Shown one piece after another: positions 1 through 9,112 of a stretch of 64,000 nt of DNA; position 1 is the first letter of the stretch; each line of letters opens with the position of its first letter. This stretch comes from Cellulomonas uda. Its GTDB lineage: Bacteria > Actinomycetota > Actinomycetes > Actinomycetales > Cellulomonadaceae. The stretch spans positions 1-64,000 of the forward strand of contig NZ_BJLP01000015.1 in the NCBI RefSeq assembly GCF_006538705.1, in the 5' to 3' direction. The notes below the pieces were generated by a model. That model made no database searches and was not told the DNA's origin. It was given only the letters and a program-made list of their open reading frames with translations. Position numbers and translations under genes: made by a program.

Positions 1-1687
1 TGCCGACCTTCGAACCGTTGCGGTAGATGTCGTAGCCCGTCACGCCGACGTTGTCGGTCGAGGCGGTCCAGGACAGCGCCACCGAGGTCTCCGTGACCGT
101 GCCAGCCGTCACGCCGCTGGGCGCGGTGGGCGCCTGCGTGTCGACCGGGTCCTGCGTCGGGTCGTCGGTCGGGTCGTCCGTGGGGTCGTCCGTCGGGTCG
201 TCCGTCGGGTCGTCCGTCGGGTCGTCGGTCGGGTCGTCCGTGGGCTCGTCGGTCGGGTCGGGGCCCGGGTCGTCGGAGCCGGAGATGGCCGGGTAGGCGT
301 TCTTCACGAGCGTGACGAACTGGTCCTCGAACCACTGGCCGGCGAGCGGCGCGTTGGGCGTGGCGCCCGTGAGCTGGTTCGACAGCTTCGGCGAGACGAA
401 GGTCGGGTCGCACATGCGGTCGAATCGCTTGCCCTGGTCGTTCTCGATCTCCGTCGACGCGCCGTCGGACTCACCCGGGGGCTTGATCCAGACGAACGCG
501 TCGAGGTGCGACGCGGTGTAGCCGGACGGCGACGCCTTCGGGAGCTCGCCGATGCCCGCGCCGAGCGGGTTGCACCACGCGCCGCGGTGCACGCGACGGT
601 CGACGCGCGACTCGTTGACGTAGGTGTCGACGTTGGTGCTGGTCGAGACCTTCGTCGGACGGTTCGGGCCGCCCCAGCCGTTGCGCGACGTGTCGATGAG
701 CATGCCGAGGCTCGTCGGGAAGCCCTCGGCGACGAGCAGCCGGTGCATGTGCGCCGTGAAGTCGACCTCGTCGAAGTCGTTGTTCCACTCGTAGAACTTG
801 CTCGAGCGGATCGGGTTGCCACCGAGCGAGAGCGTCGGGTCCGTGAGGAACGGCTCCTCGAGCGGCGTGGTGTTCGCGACGTCGGAGACGAAGCCGTCGA
901 TCGACGCGAAACCGGCGACGGTCGACTTGGCGACCTCGGCGAAGAGCTTCGCCGCGGGGCCGGCGTTCGAGTCCCAGCCGAGCCAGCCCGAGTGGCCGAT
1001 GTCGATGTAGTTGTAGACGTTGCCCAGCGCGTGCAGCTTGTCGAGCGCGTACTTCACGCCCTGCCGGTAGTACGGCGCGGCCTGCTGGCACGCGGCCTCG
1101 CTGTTGTTCGTCACGAGGTTCGGCAGCGAGTCGGGCTCGATCGTCGCGGCGATCCGCAGGTTCGAGTACTCGGACTTGCCGAGCAGCGCGGCGATCGCGT
1201 CGATGTACTCGGTCTTGTAGCGCGCGAGGCCCGCGTCGGTGGCGGGCAGCTCACCGTTCGAGGCGAGCGCGTAGCAGTCACGGCCGGGCAGGTCGTAGAT
1301 GACGAGGTTGAAGACCAGCGGCTTGCCCGCGGCCTTCTGCTGCTGCACCGCGTTGTCGAGGTGGAACTTCAGGCCCTTGCCGTCGGCGTTGCCGGTGATC
1401 GCGCTGATGCGGTCCATCCAGACCGCCGTCGGCTGCTTGGCGACGGTCTGCATCTTCGCCGCGAGCGACGCGTCGCTCTGCTTGGCCGCCGACGCGCGCA
1501 CCGAGCTCGCCCACGTCGGGTTCACGTACTGGACGGCCCCGGCGTAGGGGTTGTCGACCCGCGCCTCGGCAGCCGAGGCCGGCGACAGGAACGACAGGGT
1601 GAGGGGAACTGCGACGAGTGCGGCCGTCGTGGCTGCGCCGACGGTACGACGGCGCCGCCTGGCGACGCTGGGTCCGTGTCGGGACAC
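1..1687 (-). CDS. Secreted glycoside hydrolase family 6 cellulase (partial, C-terminus off the left edge)
   Basis: Secreted beta-1,4-glucanase, probably an exo-acting cellobiohydrolase. The GTG start at 1685-1687 follows an AGGA site. A basic N-terminus and hydrophobic stretch end in SPASAA near residue 40 (signal peptide). The GH6 catalytic domain covers about residues 45-440; the two family aspartates are in YDLPGRDC (D137) and IEPDS (D186). A Pro-Thr-Asp-Asp repeat linker (about 140-275 on the plus strand) leads into a fibronectin-III domain (VALSWTASTDNVGVTGYDIY) cut by the window edge. In Cellulomonas relatives such enzymes end in further FN3 repeats and a CBM2, which is expected outside the window. 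The next upstream gene is a LacI regulator in the same orientation. Confidence 0.93.
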   Translation of the reverse strand, partial: MSRHGPSVARRRRRTVGAATTAALVAVPLTLSFLSPASAAEARVDNPYAGAVQYVNPTWASSVRASAAKQSDASLAAKMQTVAKQPTAVWMDRISAITGNADGKGLKFHLDNAVQQQKAAGKPLVFNLVIYDLPGRDCYALASNGELPATDAGLARYKTEYIDAIAALLGKSEYSNLRIAATIEPDSLPNLVTNNSEAACQQAAPYYRQGVKYALDKLHALGNVYNYIDIGHSGWLGWDSNAGPAAKLFAEVAKSTVAGFASIDGFVSDVANTTPLEEPFLTDPTLSLGGNPIRSSKFYEWNNDFDEVDFTAHMHRLLVAEGFPTSLGMLIDTSRNGWGGPNRPTKVSTSTNVDTYVNESRVDRRVHRGAWCNPLGAGIGELPKASPSGYTASHLDAFVWIKPPGESDGASTEIENDQGKRFDRMCDPTFVSPKLSNQLTGATPNAPLAGQWFEDQFVTLVKNAYPAISGSDDPGPDPTDEPTDDPTDDPTDDPTDDPTDDPTDDPTDDPTQDPVDTQAPTAPSGVTAGTVTETSVALSWTASTDNVGVTGYDIYRNGSKVG

Positions 1688-1831
1688 GTGGTCCTCCGTG
1701 TGGTCGAACGGCACTCCCGCGCGACAGTGCGCGGGCGAGGGTCGCCGGGGTCGTCGGTGACCAGGACTCAACCCACCACGCGTGCGTACTCCAGGGGAGG
1801 CCCTAATCGATTCGCCGATACCGGACACCTC

Positions 1832-1845
1832 CGGAAGCGGTTCCG
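1832..1845. promoter_or_regulatory. Candidate LacI-family operator upstream of the cellulase
   Basis: The 14-mer CGGAAGCGGTTCCG has arms CGGAAG and GTTCCG around a central CG, the usual architecture of LacI-family operators, with one mismatch between arms. It lies about 145 bp before the cellulase start and just downstream of the lacI-type gene. Binding is inferred. Confidence 0.45.
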
Positions 1846-1941
1846 TGACACGGTTCAGCGGGGTCCGTCACGGTTCGTCCCGCGCCCGGACCACCCCGAG
1901 GAGCGCGCCGAGGACCCCCGGCGGCCCCCGCGGGGCGGCGC

Positions 1942-2988
1942 TCAGTGCGCGTGGGGAGCCGTGCTCCCACGCACCGCGAGGGCGCCCACCGCGAGCGGGA
2001 CGCGCGTCGGCTCGCCGTCGCCACCCGCGTCCAGGGTCCCTGTCACCGCCGCCGCGAGCGCGGCACCCAGGTCGTGCGCGAGCGCGGGCAGGCTCGTGAG
2101 CGCGGGCGTCGCCAGGCGGCACAGCACGCTGTCCGCACCCGCCACGACCGACACGTCCCACGGCACGACGAGGCCCGTGCGACGTGCCACGTCCAGCCCC
2201 GCGAGCGCCATGACGTCGCTCGCCAGCACCACCGCCGTCGGCCGCACCGACTGCGTGAGCAGCCGTCGGGTCGCGCCCGCCGCACCCTCGACGCTGCCGT
2301 CCGTCACCACGACGTCCACGGACACGTCACCGTCACCGAGACCCTCCCGCATGCCCCGCTCGCACGCGGCCGTGCGCAGCCGGTCCGCGGGGTCCGCCAC
2401 GAGCGCCACCCGGGCGTGCCCGAGGCCCCGCAGGTAGCGGGCGACACGCGCGTACGCCTCCTCGTCGTCCACCTCGACGGCCGCGAGACCGGGCGCGACG
2501 CCGACGGGTCCGATGGCCACGGGCCGCAGCCCCGCCTCGGTCGCGGCGCGCAGGCGCACGTCGTCGGAGCGCACCTCGGGGACGACGACGACCTCGCACC
2601 GCCGCTCCGCGCCCCACCGGCGGTACAGCTCCGCCGCCGCGGCCACGTCGGGGACCACCCGCAGGTCCACCCCGAGCCCGCGGTCGTGCAGCGCGCGCTG
2701 CAGCACCGCGACGACGTCGAGCACGGGCGCGCCGTGCAACGTCTCGCCGGCGACGACCGCGAGGCCCACGGCCTGGGCACCCGCACGCATGGAGCGTGCG
2801 GCGGGGTTGGGGCGCCAGCCGAGCTCGTCGGCCACGCGCAGCACGCGTTCCCGAGTCGCCACGGAGACGCCGCGTCGGTCGTTGAGGGCGTACGACACGA
2901 CCGCCGTCGACACGCCCGCGGCGCGAGCCACGTCGGCGATGGTCGGTCGTCGTCCTGATCTGGGGGCTGCCGGAGTTGCCACGATCAC
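1942..2988 (-). CDS. LacI-family transcriptional regulator
   Basis: A 348-residue sugar-responsive DNA-binding protein. The N-terminal helix-turn-helix is clear (TIADVARAAGVSTAVVSYALN, about residues 15-36, followed by the hinge helix around NPAARSMRAG), and the rest matches a periplasmic-binding-protein-like ligand domain ending near residue 348. The GTG start is at 2986-2988. It lies 254 bp upstream of the cellulase on the same strand and diverges from the large sensor gene, with only 66 bp between the two starts, so it may control either neighbour. The inducer is unknown; a cello-oligosaccharide is a reasonable guess from context. Confidence 0.9.
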   Translation of the reverse strand: MIVATPAAPRSGRRPTIADVARAAGVSTAVVSYALNDRRGVSVATRERVLRVADELGWRPNPAARSMRAGAQAVGLAVVAGETLHGAPVLDVVAVLQRALHDRGLGVDLRVVPDVAAAAELYRRWGAERRCEVVVVPEVRSDDVRLRAATEAGLRPVAIGPVGVAPGLAAVEVDDEEAYARVARYLRGLGHARVALVADPADRLRTAACERGMREGLGDGDVSVDVVVTDGSVEGAAGATRRLLTQSVRPTAVVLASDVMALAGLDVARRTGLVVPWDVSVVAGADSVLCRLATPALTSLPALAHDLGAALAAAVTGTLDAGGDGEPTRVPLAVGALAVRGSTAPHAH

Positions 2989-3054
2989 CTAGTCTGTCGC
3001 CCGATGCGGACGAATGGCATCATCTCGGCTCCGACGATGTGGACGGGGTGACCG

Positions 3055-5751
3055 GTGACGGCAGCGACACCAGCGCGGCGGGGGACCCTCCCCGGGCCTG
3101 CGCGGAGGACGGTCGGCGTACTCGCCCCCGTCGTGGGGGGCTTCTACTTCGGCGCGGTGATCGCCGGGGTCGCGCGCGCGTGCAGGGCAGGCGGGCACCG
3201 GGTCGTCGCAGTCCAGACGTACCGGGCCGGACTCGAGCGGGAACCCGTCGTGACCTCGGACGACGTCCCCGTGGCGATCGACGCGGTCGACGGTCTCGTG
3301 GTGCTCTCGGGCGCCCTGCCGGCCGACCGGCTCCTCGCCCTCGAGCACTCCGGGATCCCGGTCGTACTGGTCAGCGAGGACGAGTCCACGGGCACCGCGC
3401 CGGTGGTGCTGCCCGACAACGCGCACGGCGTGCGCGCGTCCGTCGAGCACCTGGTCGCGCACGGTCACAGGTCCATCGGGTTCATCGGCTGTCTCGACCA
3501 GCGGGACATGAGAGAGCGGTTCGAGGCCTACCGCGAGACGCTGCTGGCCAACGACATCGCCCCTGACGACGGCTGGGTGTACCCCGCGAGCGACAACAAC
3601 GAGGCCGGCGGCCAGGCCGCCGCCCGGCTCATGCTCGCCGACGGCATGCGGACCACCGCGGTCGTCGTCGCGACCGACCGCAACGCCTCGGGGTTCGTCG
3701 CCGGGCTGCGCCAGGCCGGCCTGTCGGTCCCGCGCGACCAGGCGGTGGTCGCGTTCGACCACGCCGACTTCGGCGCACGGCTCACCCCGCGCCTGACCAC
3801 CGTGGACGCGCACTTCGACCGCGTCGGCGAGGCCGCCGTCCGCCTCCTGCTCGCGCGGCTGCGCGGCGAGGCGGTGCCCGTCGGCGAGCACCGGACGCCG
3901 ACGTCGCTCGTGGTGCGCGAGTCGTGCGGGTGCACGCCGCTGCGCCGCATCGAGGACTCGGGCACCGACTGGCGCGACGAGCTGCTCGACCTGGTGCGCA
4001 CCGCGTTCGCGGGCGGACGGGTCACCGTGCCGGCCCCGCACGCCGCGCGCGGGCACCGCGACAGCCACACCGACGGCCGCGGGGTGCGCGGTGGTGAGCG
4101 CCACGAGCGGCGGTCGCCCCAGGAGGCGTGGTGGCGCGCGGTCGTCGAGCCGCTCACCGCGGCCCGCGGGGGAGTGCTGCCCGAGGACCTCGCGATGTCC
4201 CGCCTCACCGAGCTCACCACCGGCCTGCAGCCCTACCCGGACGCTCTCGAGCTCCTGGTCGCGGTCGTGCGGCGGGCGCACGACGCCCTCCTCGCGGGCG
4301 ACGAGCTCGACGCGCGCGCCCGCGAGGCCGTCGAGTCCGCGACGACCGAGGTCATCCTCGCCCTGACGCGCGGCTGCACTGCCGCGCTCCTGCAGCGCGC
4401 CGGGCGGCTCGAGTCGACCCTCGTGCACCAGTACGAGGTCGCGACCGACCTGCTGCGCAGCGACGGCGCCGACCCGCGCACGCTCGACTGGCTGCCGCGC
4501 TCGCTGCGCGGCCGTGCGTGCCTCGCGCTGTGGGCGGACGACTCGTCCGGCCCGGACCGCCCGCTCGAGATCGTCGGGGTCCGCGACGGGTCCGGCGGGC
4601 TCGCGCGGCTCGTCGGCAGCCGCACGGTCGCCGCGGAGTTCCCGCCCGCCGCGATGCTGCGTGGCGGCATGACGGCAGAGGCGACGTTCGTCGTGCCTGT
4701 GACCTGTGGGAACAGCGACTGGGGGCTGCTCGCGCTCGAGGGCGCCGTCGACGCCCGGTCCACCACGGCCCGGGACCGCGCCAACCACTGGGCCGCGCTG
4801 CTCGCGGTCGCGCTCGACCAGCAGAGCATGCTCGAGTCGCTGCACGAGCAGCGCGTGCAGCTCGAGCAGGCCGCCGCCCGCGAGCGTGCGCTGGCCGACG
4901 CGGTCCGGGCGAGCGAGGAGCACTACGCGCTCGCGTCGATGGCCGCCGACGACGGCACGTGGGACTGGGACGTCTCGGCCGGCACGGTCTACTACTCGCC
5001 ACGCTGGAAGCGCACGCTCGGTTACGACGACGACGCCGTGGGCTCCTCGCCGACCGAGTGGCTCGAGCGCGTGCACCCGGCGGACCGGGACGAGGTCTCG
5101 ACCGCGATCGCCGCCGCGCTCGCCGGGGTCGACACGACGCTCGAGCTCGAGCACCGCGTGCGCTCCGCGACCGGCGACTACCGCTGGCTGATGTGCCGTG
5201 CGATGACCGTGCTCGACGACGCGGGCTGCCCCGCGCGCGTCGTCGGGACCATCGTCGACGTCACCGAGCGCAAGCAGTCCGAGATCGCGCAGCAGCAGGA
5301 CGCGCTGCGCGAGTCCGAGACGGGCCTCGCGACCCGGCTGCTGTTCCTCGACCGGCTCGGCGGCGCGGTCGTGCGGGCCCACCGCGTGCACGAGTTCGAC
5401 TGCGCGCTCGTCGTGGTCCGGCTGCCCGGGCTCGACCAGGTCTCGCGCGGCGAGCCCACGGTCTCGGTCCGCCAGCTCGCCGAGCGGCTGCAGGCCGCGG
5501 TCCGCGCGGGCGACACCGCGGCACGCATCGCGGAGGACCAGATCGCGCTGCTGCTGGAGGACACCGCGGGCGCGGGCGTGCCGATGCGCGTGCGCCGTGT
5601 GATCGACTCGCTCGAGGCCGAGCTGGGCGAGCGCGTGCGGGTCGGTGTCGTGCCGAGCGTGCGGGGCTGCGCCGACGCGTCGGCCGTGCTGCGCGAGGCC
5701 GACATCGCGCTGGCACGCGCGGCGGCGGGGCCGGTGCGCACGCACCTGTGA
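3055..5751 (+). CDS. Multidomain sensor: LacI-type ligand domain, GAF-like, PAS and degenerate GGDEF
   Basis: An 898-residue protein with no signal peptide and no helix-turn-helix. Residues 18-293 match the LacI/periplasmic-binding fold (GVLAPVVGGFYFGAVIAGV, and EHLVAHGHRSIGFIG), ending in the ESCGC motif. Residues about 350-470 are helical, 478-590 look GAF-like, 622-737 are a PAS/PAC domain (GTWDWDV, and GTIVDVTERK), and 755-898 resemble a diguanylate cyclase. The GGDEF signature is replaced by AEDQI inside RIAEDQIALLL, so cyclase activity is unlikely. GTG 3055 is the first start after an in-frame stop at 3049. It probably senses a sugar in the cytoplasm and passes the signal to a partner; the output is unknown. 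Confidence 0.85.
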   Translation: MTAATPARRGTLPGPARRTVGVLAPVVGGFYFGAVIAGVARACRAGGHRVVAVQTYRAGLEREPVVTSDDVPVAIDAVDGLVVLSGALPADRLLALEHSGIPVVLVSEDESTGTAPVVLPDNAHGVRASVEHLVAHGHRSIGFIGCLDQRDMRERFEAYRETLLANDIAPDDGWVYPASDNNEAGGQAAARLMLADGMRTTAVVVATDRNASGFVAGLRQAGLSVPRDQAVVAFDHADFGARLTPRLTTVDAHFDRVGEAAVRLLLARLRGEAVPVGEHRTPTSLVVRESCGCTPLRRIEDSGTDWRDELLDLVRTAFAGGRVTVPAPHAARGHRDSHTDGRGVRGGERHERRSPQEAWWRAVVEPLTAARGGVLPEDLAMSRLTELTTGLQPYPDALELLVAVVRRAHDALLAGDELDARAREAVESATTEVILALTRGCTAALLQRAGRLESTLVHQYEVATDLLRSDGADPRTLDWLPRSLRGRACLALWADDSSGPDRPLEIVGVRDGSGGLARLVGSRTVAAEFPPAAMLRGGMTAEATFVVPVTCGNSDWGLLALEGAVDARSTTARDRANHWAALLAVALDQQSMLESLHEQRVQLEQAAARERALADAVRASEEHYALASMAADDGTWDWDVSAGTVYYSPRWKRTLGYDDDAVGSSPTEWLERVHPADRDEVSTAIAAALAGVDTTLELEHRVRSATGDYRWLMCRAMTVLDDAGCPARVVGTIVDVTERKQSEIAQQQDALRESETGLATRLLFLDRLGGAVVRAHRVHEFDCALVVVRLPGLDQVSRGEPTVSVRQLAERLQAAVRAGDTAARIAEDQIALLLEDTAGAGVPMRVRRVIDSLEAELGERVRVGVVPSVRGCADASAVLREADIALARAAAGPVRTHL

Positions 5752-5756
5752 CCGGA

Positions 5757-5795
5757 CGCGAACGGCCTCGCCCGGGAAGGGCGAGGCCGTTCGCG
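5757..5795. terminator. Bidirectional hairpin terminator
   Basis: A perfect 17-bp stem (5757-5773 pairing with 5779-5795) encloses a GGGAA loop. It sits between two convergent genes, the sensor and the DEAD-box helicase. There is no clear T tract, as is common at this GC content. Confidence 0.85.
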
Positions 5796-5851
5796 TGTCA
5801 GGAGCGGCGCCGGGTCCCGCGCCGCGCCCCAGGGGTCAGGAACGCGGGGTG

Positions 5852-7705
5852 TCAGGAGCGCGCGCGCGACGGGGCATGCCCGGCGCGGCTCGCACCGTGA
5901 CCGCCGCGCGGCCCGGAGTCGCCGTGGCCGCCACGCGGGCCCGAGTCCACCCGGATCCGCAGCGGGCGTCCCGCGACGCGCGTGCGGGACAGCCGGTCGA
6001 CGGCCTCGGCGGACAGGCCGCCGGGGATGTCCACCAGCGCGAAGCTCGGGAAGATGTCGATCTTGCCCACGTCCGCGCCCGTGAGGCCGCCCTCGCCCGT
6101 GAGCGCGCCGACGAGCGCGCCCGGCTGGAGGCCGTCGCGGTGCCCGACGGCGACGCGCCACCGCGGCGGACCGCCGGCGATGTGGGTGCTCGTGCGGCGA
6201 CGCTCGCGCGGCGGGGCTCCGTCGCGGGACGCGCCGACCCGGTCGTGCGACGGGGCCGCCGCGGCACGCGCGAGCGCGTCGTCGAGGTCGTCGGCAGCGC
6301 CGGGGCCCTCGTCGCCGACGGCGAGCGCGAGCACGGTGGCGAGCAGGTCGGCCAGGTCGGCTCCCGGGTCCTCGCGCACGAGGTCCGCGACCGCCGTGCG
6401 GTACACGTCCAGGCGACCGGCGGACGTGCGCTGCGGCACGCGCTCCAGCAGGGTGCGCACCCGGTGCGCGCTGACCTCGGCGGGCGACGGGATGGTGACC
6501 TGCTCGAGCGACGTGCGCGTGGTGCGCTCGATGGTGCGCAGTCGCGACTGCTCGGCGGGCGTGACGAACGTGAGCGCGGTGCCGTCGCGGCCCGCACGGC
6601 CGGTGCGACCGATGCGGTGCACGTACGTCTCCGGCTCGCGCGGCACGTCGAAGTTGACGACGAGGCCGATGCGCTCGACGTCGAGCCCGCGCGCCGCGAC
6701 GTCCGTGGCGACAAGCACGTCGAGGGCGCCGCTGCGCAGCCGCTCGACGATCTTCTCGCGCTCGCCCTGGGCGACGTCGCCCGAGATGTACGCCGCCGAG
6801 ACCCCGCGCTCCACGAGCGCCGAACCCAGCTCCTCGGCGTTGCCCCGCGTACGGACGAACACGATCGCGGCGTCCGCGTCGGTGACCGCGAGGACGCGCG
6901 CGAGCGCACCGGCCTTGTGTCGGAACGGGACGACCGCGTAGGTCTGGCGCACGCTCGTCACGGTCGAGGACTGGCGGGCGACGGTCACCTCGACCGGGTC
7001 GACCATGTGCTGCTCGGCGACACGGCGGATCGGCGTCGGCATCGTCGCGGAGAACAGCGCGACCTGACGCTGCCGCGGTGCTCGCGACAGGACCTTGTCG
7101 ACGTCCTCCGCGAAGCCCATGCGCAGCATCTCGTCGGCCTCGTCGAGGACCAGGAACCGCACCTGGTCGAGCACGAGGGACCCGCGCTCGAGGTGGTCGA
7201 TCACACGCCCCGGCGTGCCGACGACGACCTGCGCACCGCGCTGCAGCGCACGCTGCTGCGGCAGGTACGGCGAGCCGCCGTACACGGGGACGACGTCGAC
7301 GCCGGGCAGGTGCTTCGCGAACGACGAGATCGCGTCGGCGACCTGCATCGCGAGCTCGCGCGTCGGGGCGAGGACGACGGCCTGCACGGCACGCAGCGCG
7401 GGGTCGACCGCGGCGAGCAGGGGCAGGCCGAACGCGGCGGTCTTGCCGGTGCCGGTCTGCGCGACGCCGAGCAGGTCACGCCCGCCGAGCAGGGCCGGGA
7501 CGGCGCGCTGCTGGATGGCCGACGGGGTGGTGAAGCCGAGGTCCGTCACCGCGCGGTGCAGCGCGGCGGGCAGGCCGAGGTCGTCGAACGTGGGACCCGA
7601 CGGGGCGACGGGGGAGTCGGGACCGGCAGGCACGGGGGTGCCCGCGTCGGTCGAGGGGTCGGTGAGGACGTGCGAAGGCGCACGGGTGCCCGAGGGCAGC
7701 GACAT
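5852..7705 (-). CDS. deaD: DEAD-box ATP-dependent RNA helicase (DeaD/CsdA type)
   Basis: A 617-residue RNA helicase that unwinds structured RNA, usually in ribosome assembly or cold adaptation. Motifs in order: Q motif region TPSAIQQ, Walker A AQTGTGKT, PTREL, GTPGR, DEAD in VLDEADEML, SAT, and HRIGRTGRAG. A DbpA-like RNA-binding domain follows near residues 505-580 (WRVAVGHRDGLQPGALVGAL), then a Gly/Arg-rich tail. The ATG at 7703-7705 (MSLPSG) was preferred to an upstream in-frame GTG at 7780 because the homologous region begins after it. The long untranslated stretch upstream suggests a regulated leader. Confidence 0.93.
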   Translation of the reverse strand: MSLPSGTRAPSHVLTDPSTDAGTPVPAGPDSPVAPSGPTFDDLGLPAALHRAVTDLGFTTPSAIQQRAVPALLGGRDLLGVAQTGTGKTAAFGLPLLAAVDPALRAVQAVVLAPTRELAMQVADAISSFAKHLPGVDVVPVYGGSPYLPQQRALQRGAQVVVGTPGRVIDHLERGSLVLDQVRFLVLDEADEMLRMGFAEDVDKVLSRAPRQRQVALFSATMPTPIRRVAEQHMVDPVEVTVARQSSTVTSVRQTYAVVPFRHKAGALARVLAVTDADAAIVFVRTRGNAEELGSALVERGVSAAYISGDVAQGEREKIVERLRSGALDVLVATDVAARGLDVERIGLVVNFDVPREPETYVHRIGRTGRAGRDGTALTFVTPAEQSRLRTIERTTRTSLEQVTIPSPAEVSAHRVRTLLERVPQRTSAGRLDVYRTAVADLVREDPGADLADLLATVLALAVGDEGPGAADDLDDALARAAAAPSHDRVGASRDGAPPRERRRTSTHIAGGPPRWRVAVGHRDGLQPGALVGALTGEGGLTGADVGKIDIFPSFALVDIPGGLSAEAVDRLSRTRVAGRPLRIRVDSGPRGGHGDSGPRGGHGASRAGHAPSRARS

Positions 7706-7976
7706 GGAAGGCCGTTCCGTTCGAGGGAGGACTGAACCGGCGCCCGGATGGCGCACGGCTGTCGCAGCCCCGACACGCACCCGGCAGGTGACTGCAGGTG
7801 CCTCACGTACGCGACGCGACGCCGGCTGGCAGCCAGGGCATCGGTCGACTCGAACTTCTGGGGGACGCGACGAACTCCGCGATCGGCGACAGCCTACCCG
7901 CCACGGGCGTGCCGGTGCAGGCCACGGCCGGGCGGGACCCGGGTGAGTTCGCGCACACCGGGACCGCAGGCTGCGG
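7706..7976 (-). promoter_or_regulatory. Promoter and long 5' leader of the RNA helicase gene
   Basis: No convincing coding sequence is present in these 271 bases. On the minus strand a -10 hexamer TAGGCT lies at 7891-7896 (plus-strand AGCCTA), with a weak -35 (TGCACC, 7914-7919) 17 bp away. That would give a leader of about 180 bases before the ATG at 7705, long enough for folding-based control as in cold-shock helicase genes. Function of the leader is inferred. Confidence 0.45.
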
Positions 7977-8387
7977 TCACAGGCCCCGGGCGCGACCCTC
8001 GATCGCGGGGCAGGTGTCCATCACGACGTCCAGTCCGGCGTCCCTCGCCCGGGCCGCCGCGGCCTCGTCGACGACGTCGAGCTGCAGCCAGACCGCACGC
8101 GCGCCGCGCGCGATCGCCTCGTCGACGACACCGCCCGCGAGGCCCGCGTTGACGAACACGTCGACGACGTCGAGGTCACCCGGCACCTGGTCGAGCGTCG
8201 CGTACCCCGGGGCGCCGTGCACGGTCGCCCCGGACGGGTGCACCGGCACGATCTCGTGGCCGAGCTGCTGCAGGTACGCCGCGACGCCGTACGCCGCGCG
8301 GGACGTGTTCTGCGACAGCCCCACGACGGCCCACCGCCCGGGGGCGCGCAGCAGGCGGTCGATCACGTCCGGGTCGTTGGTGTGCAC
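7977..8387 (-). CDS. CoA-binding domain protein (YccU family)
   Basis: A 136-residue small Rossmann-fold protein. The nucleotide-binding start WAVVGLSQNTSRAAYGVA and the tail VVMDTCPAIE are typical of the CoA_binding_2 family, whose members are close to 137 residues; this supports the GTG start at 8385-8387 rather than the in-frame start at 8462. The molecular role of the family is unsettled. It is divergent from the phospholipid synthase gene and about 95 bp from it. Confidence 0.85.
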   Translation of the reverse strand: MHTNDPDVIDRLLRAPGRWAVVGLSQNTSRAAYGVAAYLQQLGHEIVPVHPSGATVHGAPGYATLDQVPGDLDVVDVFVNAGLAGGVVDEAIARGARAVWLQLDVVDEAAAARARDAGLDVVMDTCPAIEGRARGL

Positions 8388-8482
8388 GTCGACAGCCTCG
8401 CACGCGCGCCGCGCGGGTGCGCGAGGGTCGCGTGCGGGCCGCATAGGATCGGGCCCGCACACGACGAGGGAACGGCGACCGC

Positions 8483-9112
8483 GTGACGGAGCAGGCAGAG
8501 CAGGGCACCCGGGACGACCACGGCGAGGGTCCGGCCGTGACGACGCGCGTCCTGACGGTGCCCAACGCCATCAGCTTCGCGCGGCTGCTGCTCGTCCCCG
8601 TGTTCGGCGTGCTCATCGCGTCCGGTCGGGACGGCTGGGCGGTGGTGGTCCTCGCGGTCTCCGGGGCGAGCGACTGGCTCGACGGCGTGCTCGCCCGTCG
8701 GCTCGGTCAGGTCAGCCGGCTCGGCCAGCTCCTCGACCCGGCGGCGGACCGGCTGTTCATCGCTGTCACGCTCGTGGGGCTCGTCTGGCGGGACGTGGTG
8801 CCGCTGTGGCTGCTCGTCGTGATCCTGGCGCGCGAGGTCGTGCTCGGGATCATGCTGATCGCGCTCGGGCGCGCGGGCTACCCGCCGCCGCAGGTGCACC
8901 TCGCGGGCAAGGCCGGCACGTTCGCCCTCCTGTACGCGTTCCCGCTCCTGCTCCTCGCGTCGTGGGACTCGTGGGTCGGCACGGTCGCGGAGGTCGCCGG
9001 ATGGGCGTTCGCGCTGTGGGGCGTGGGCCTGTACTGGTTCGCGGGTGCGCTGTACCTGCTCCAGGCCCGCCGGCTGCTGCACGCCCCGCCCACGCGTGAG
9101 GCCCCCGCGTGA
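8483..9112 (+). CDS. CDP-alcohol phosphatidyltransferase (PgsA/cardiolipin synthase type)
   Basis: A 209-residue integral membrane enzyme that transfers a phosphatidyl group from CDP-diacylglycerol to an alcohol, probably glycerol phosphate or phosphatidylglycerol. The signature D-x2-DG-x2-AR-x8-G-x3-D-x3-D is complete in SDWLDGVLARR followed by GQLLDPAADR, and there are about five membrane segments. A -10 box TAGGAT lies at 8444-8449 and a GAGGGAA site precedes GTG 8483; a later GTG at 8537 is an alternative start. It opens a cluster (PgsA2, DUF881, DUF1290, DUF881, GarA, FtsR) conserved across actinobacteria. Confidence 0.88.
   Translation: MTEQAEQGTRDDHGEGPAVTTRVLTVPNAISFARLLLVPVFGVLIASGRDGWAVVVLAVSGASDWLDGVLARRLGQVSRLGQLLDPAADRLFIAVTLVGLVWRDVVPLWLLVVILAREVVLGIMLIALGRAGYPPPQVHLAGKAGTFALLYAFPLLLLASWDSWVGTVAEVAGWAFALWGVGLYWFAGALYLLQARRLLHAPPTREAPA

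Noticed and set aside
51-296. Plus-strand open frame with repeated GSSV and a repeat array near 140-275
   Set aside because: It is the complement of the cellulase Pro-Thr-Asp-Asp linker; units have no spacers, so it is not a CRISPR array.
2989-5745. 918-residue open frame antisense to the sensor
   Set aside because: Shadow of the GC-rich sensor gene: the text is almost only Arg, Ala, Gly, Val, Asp and His with no domain.
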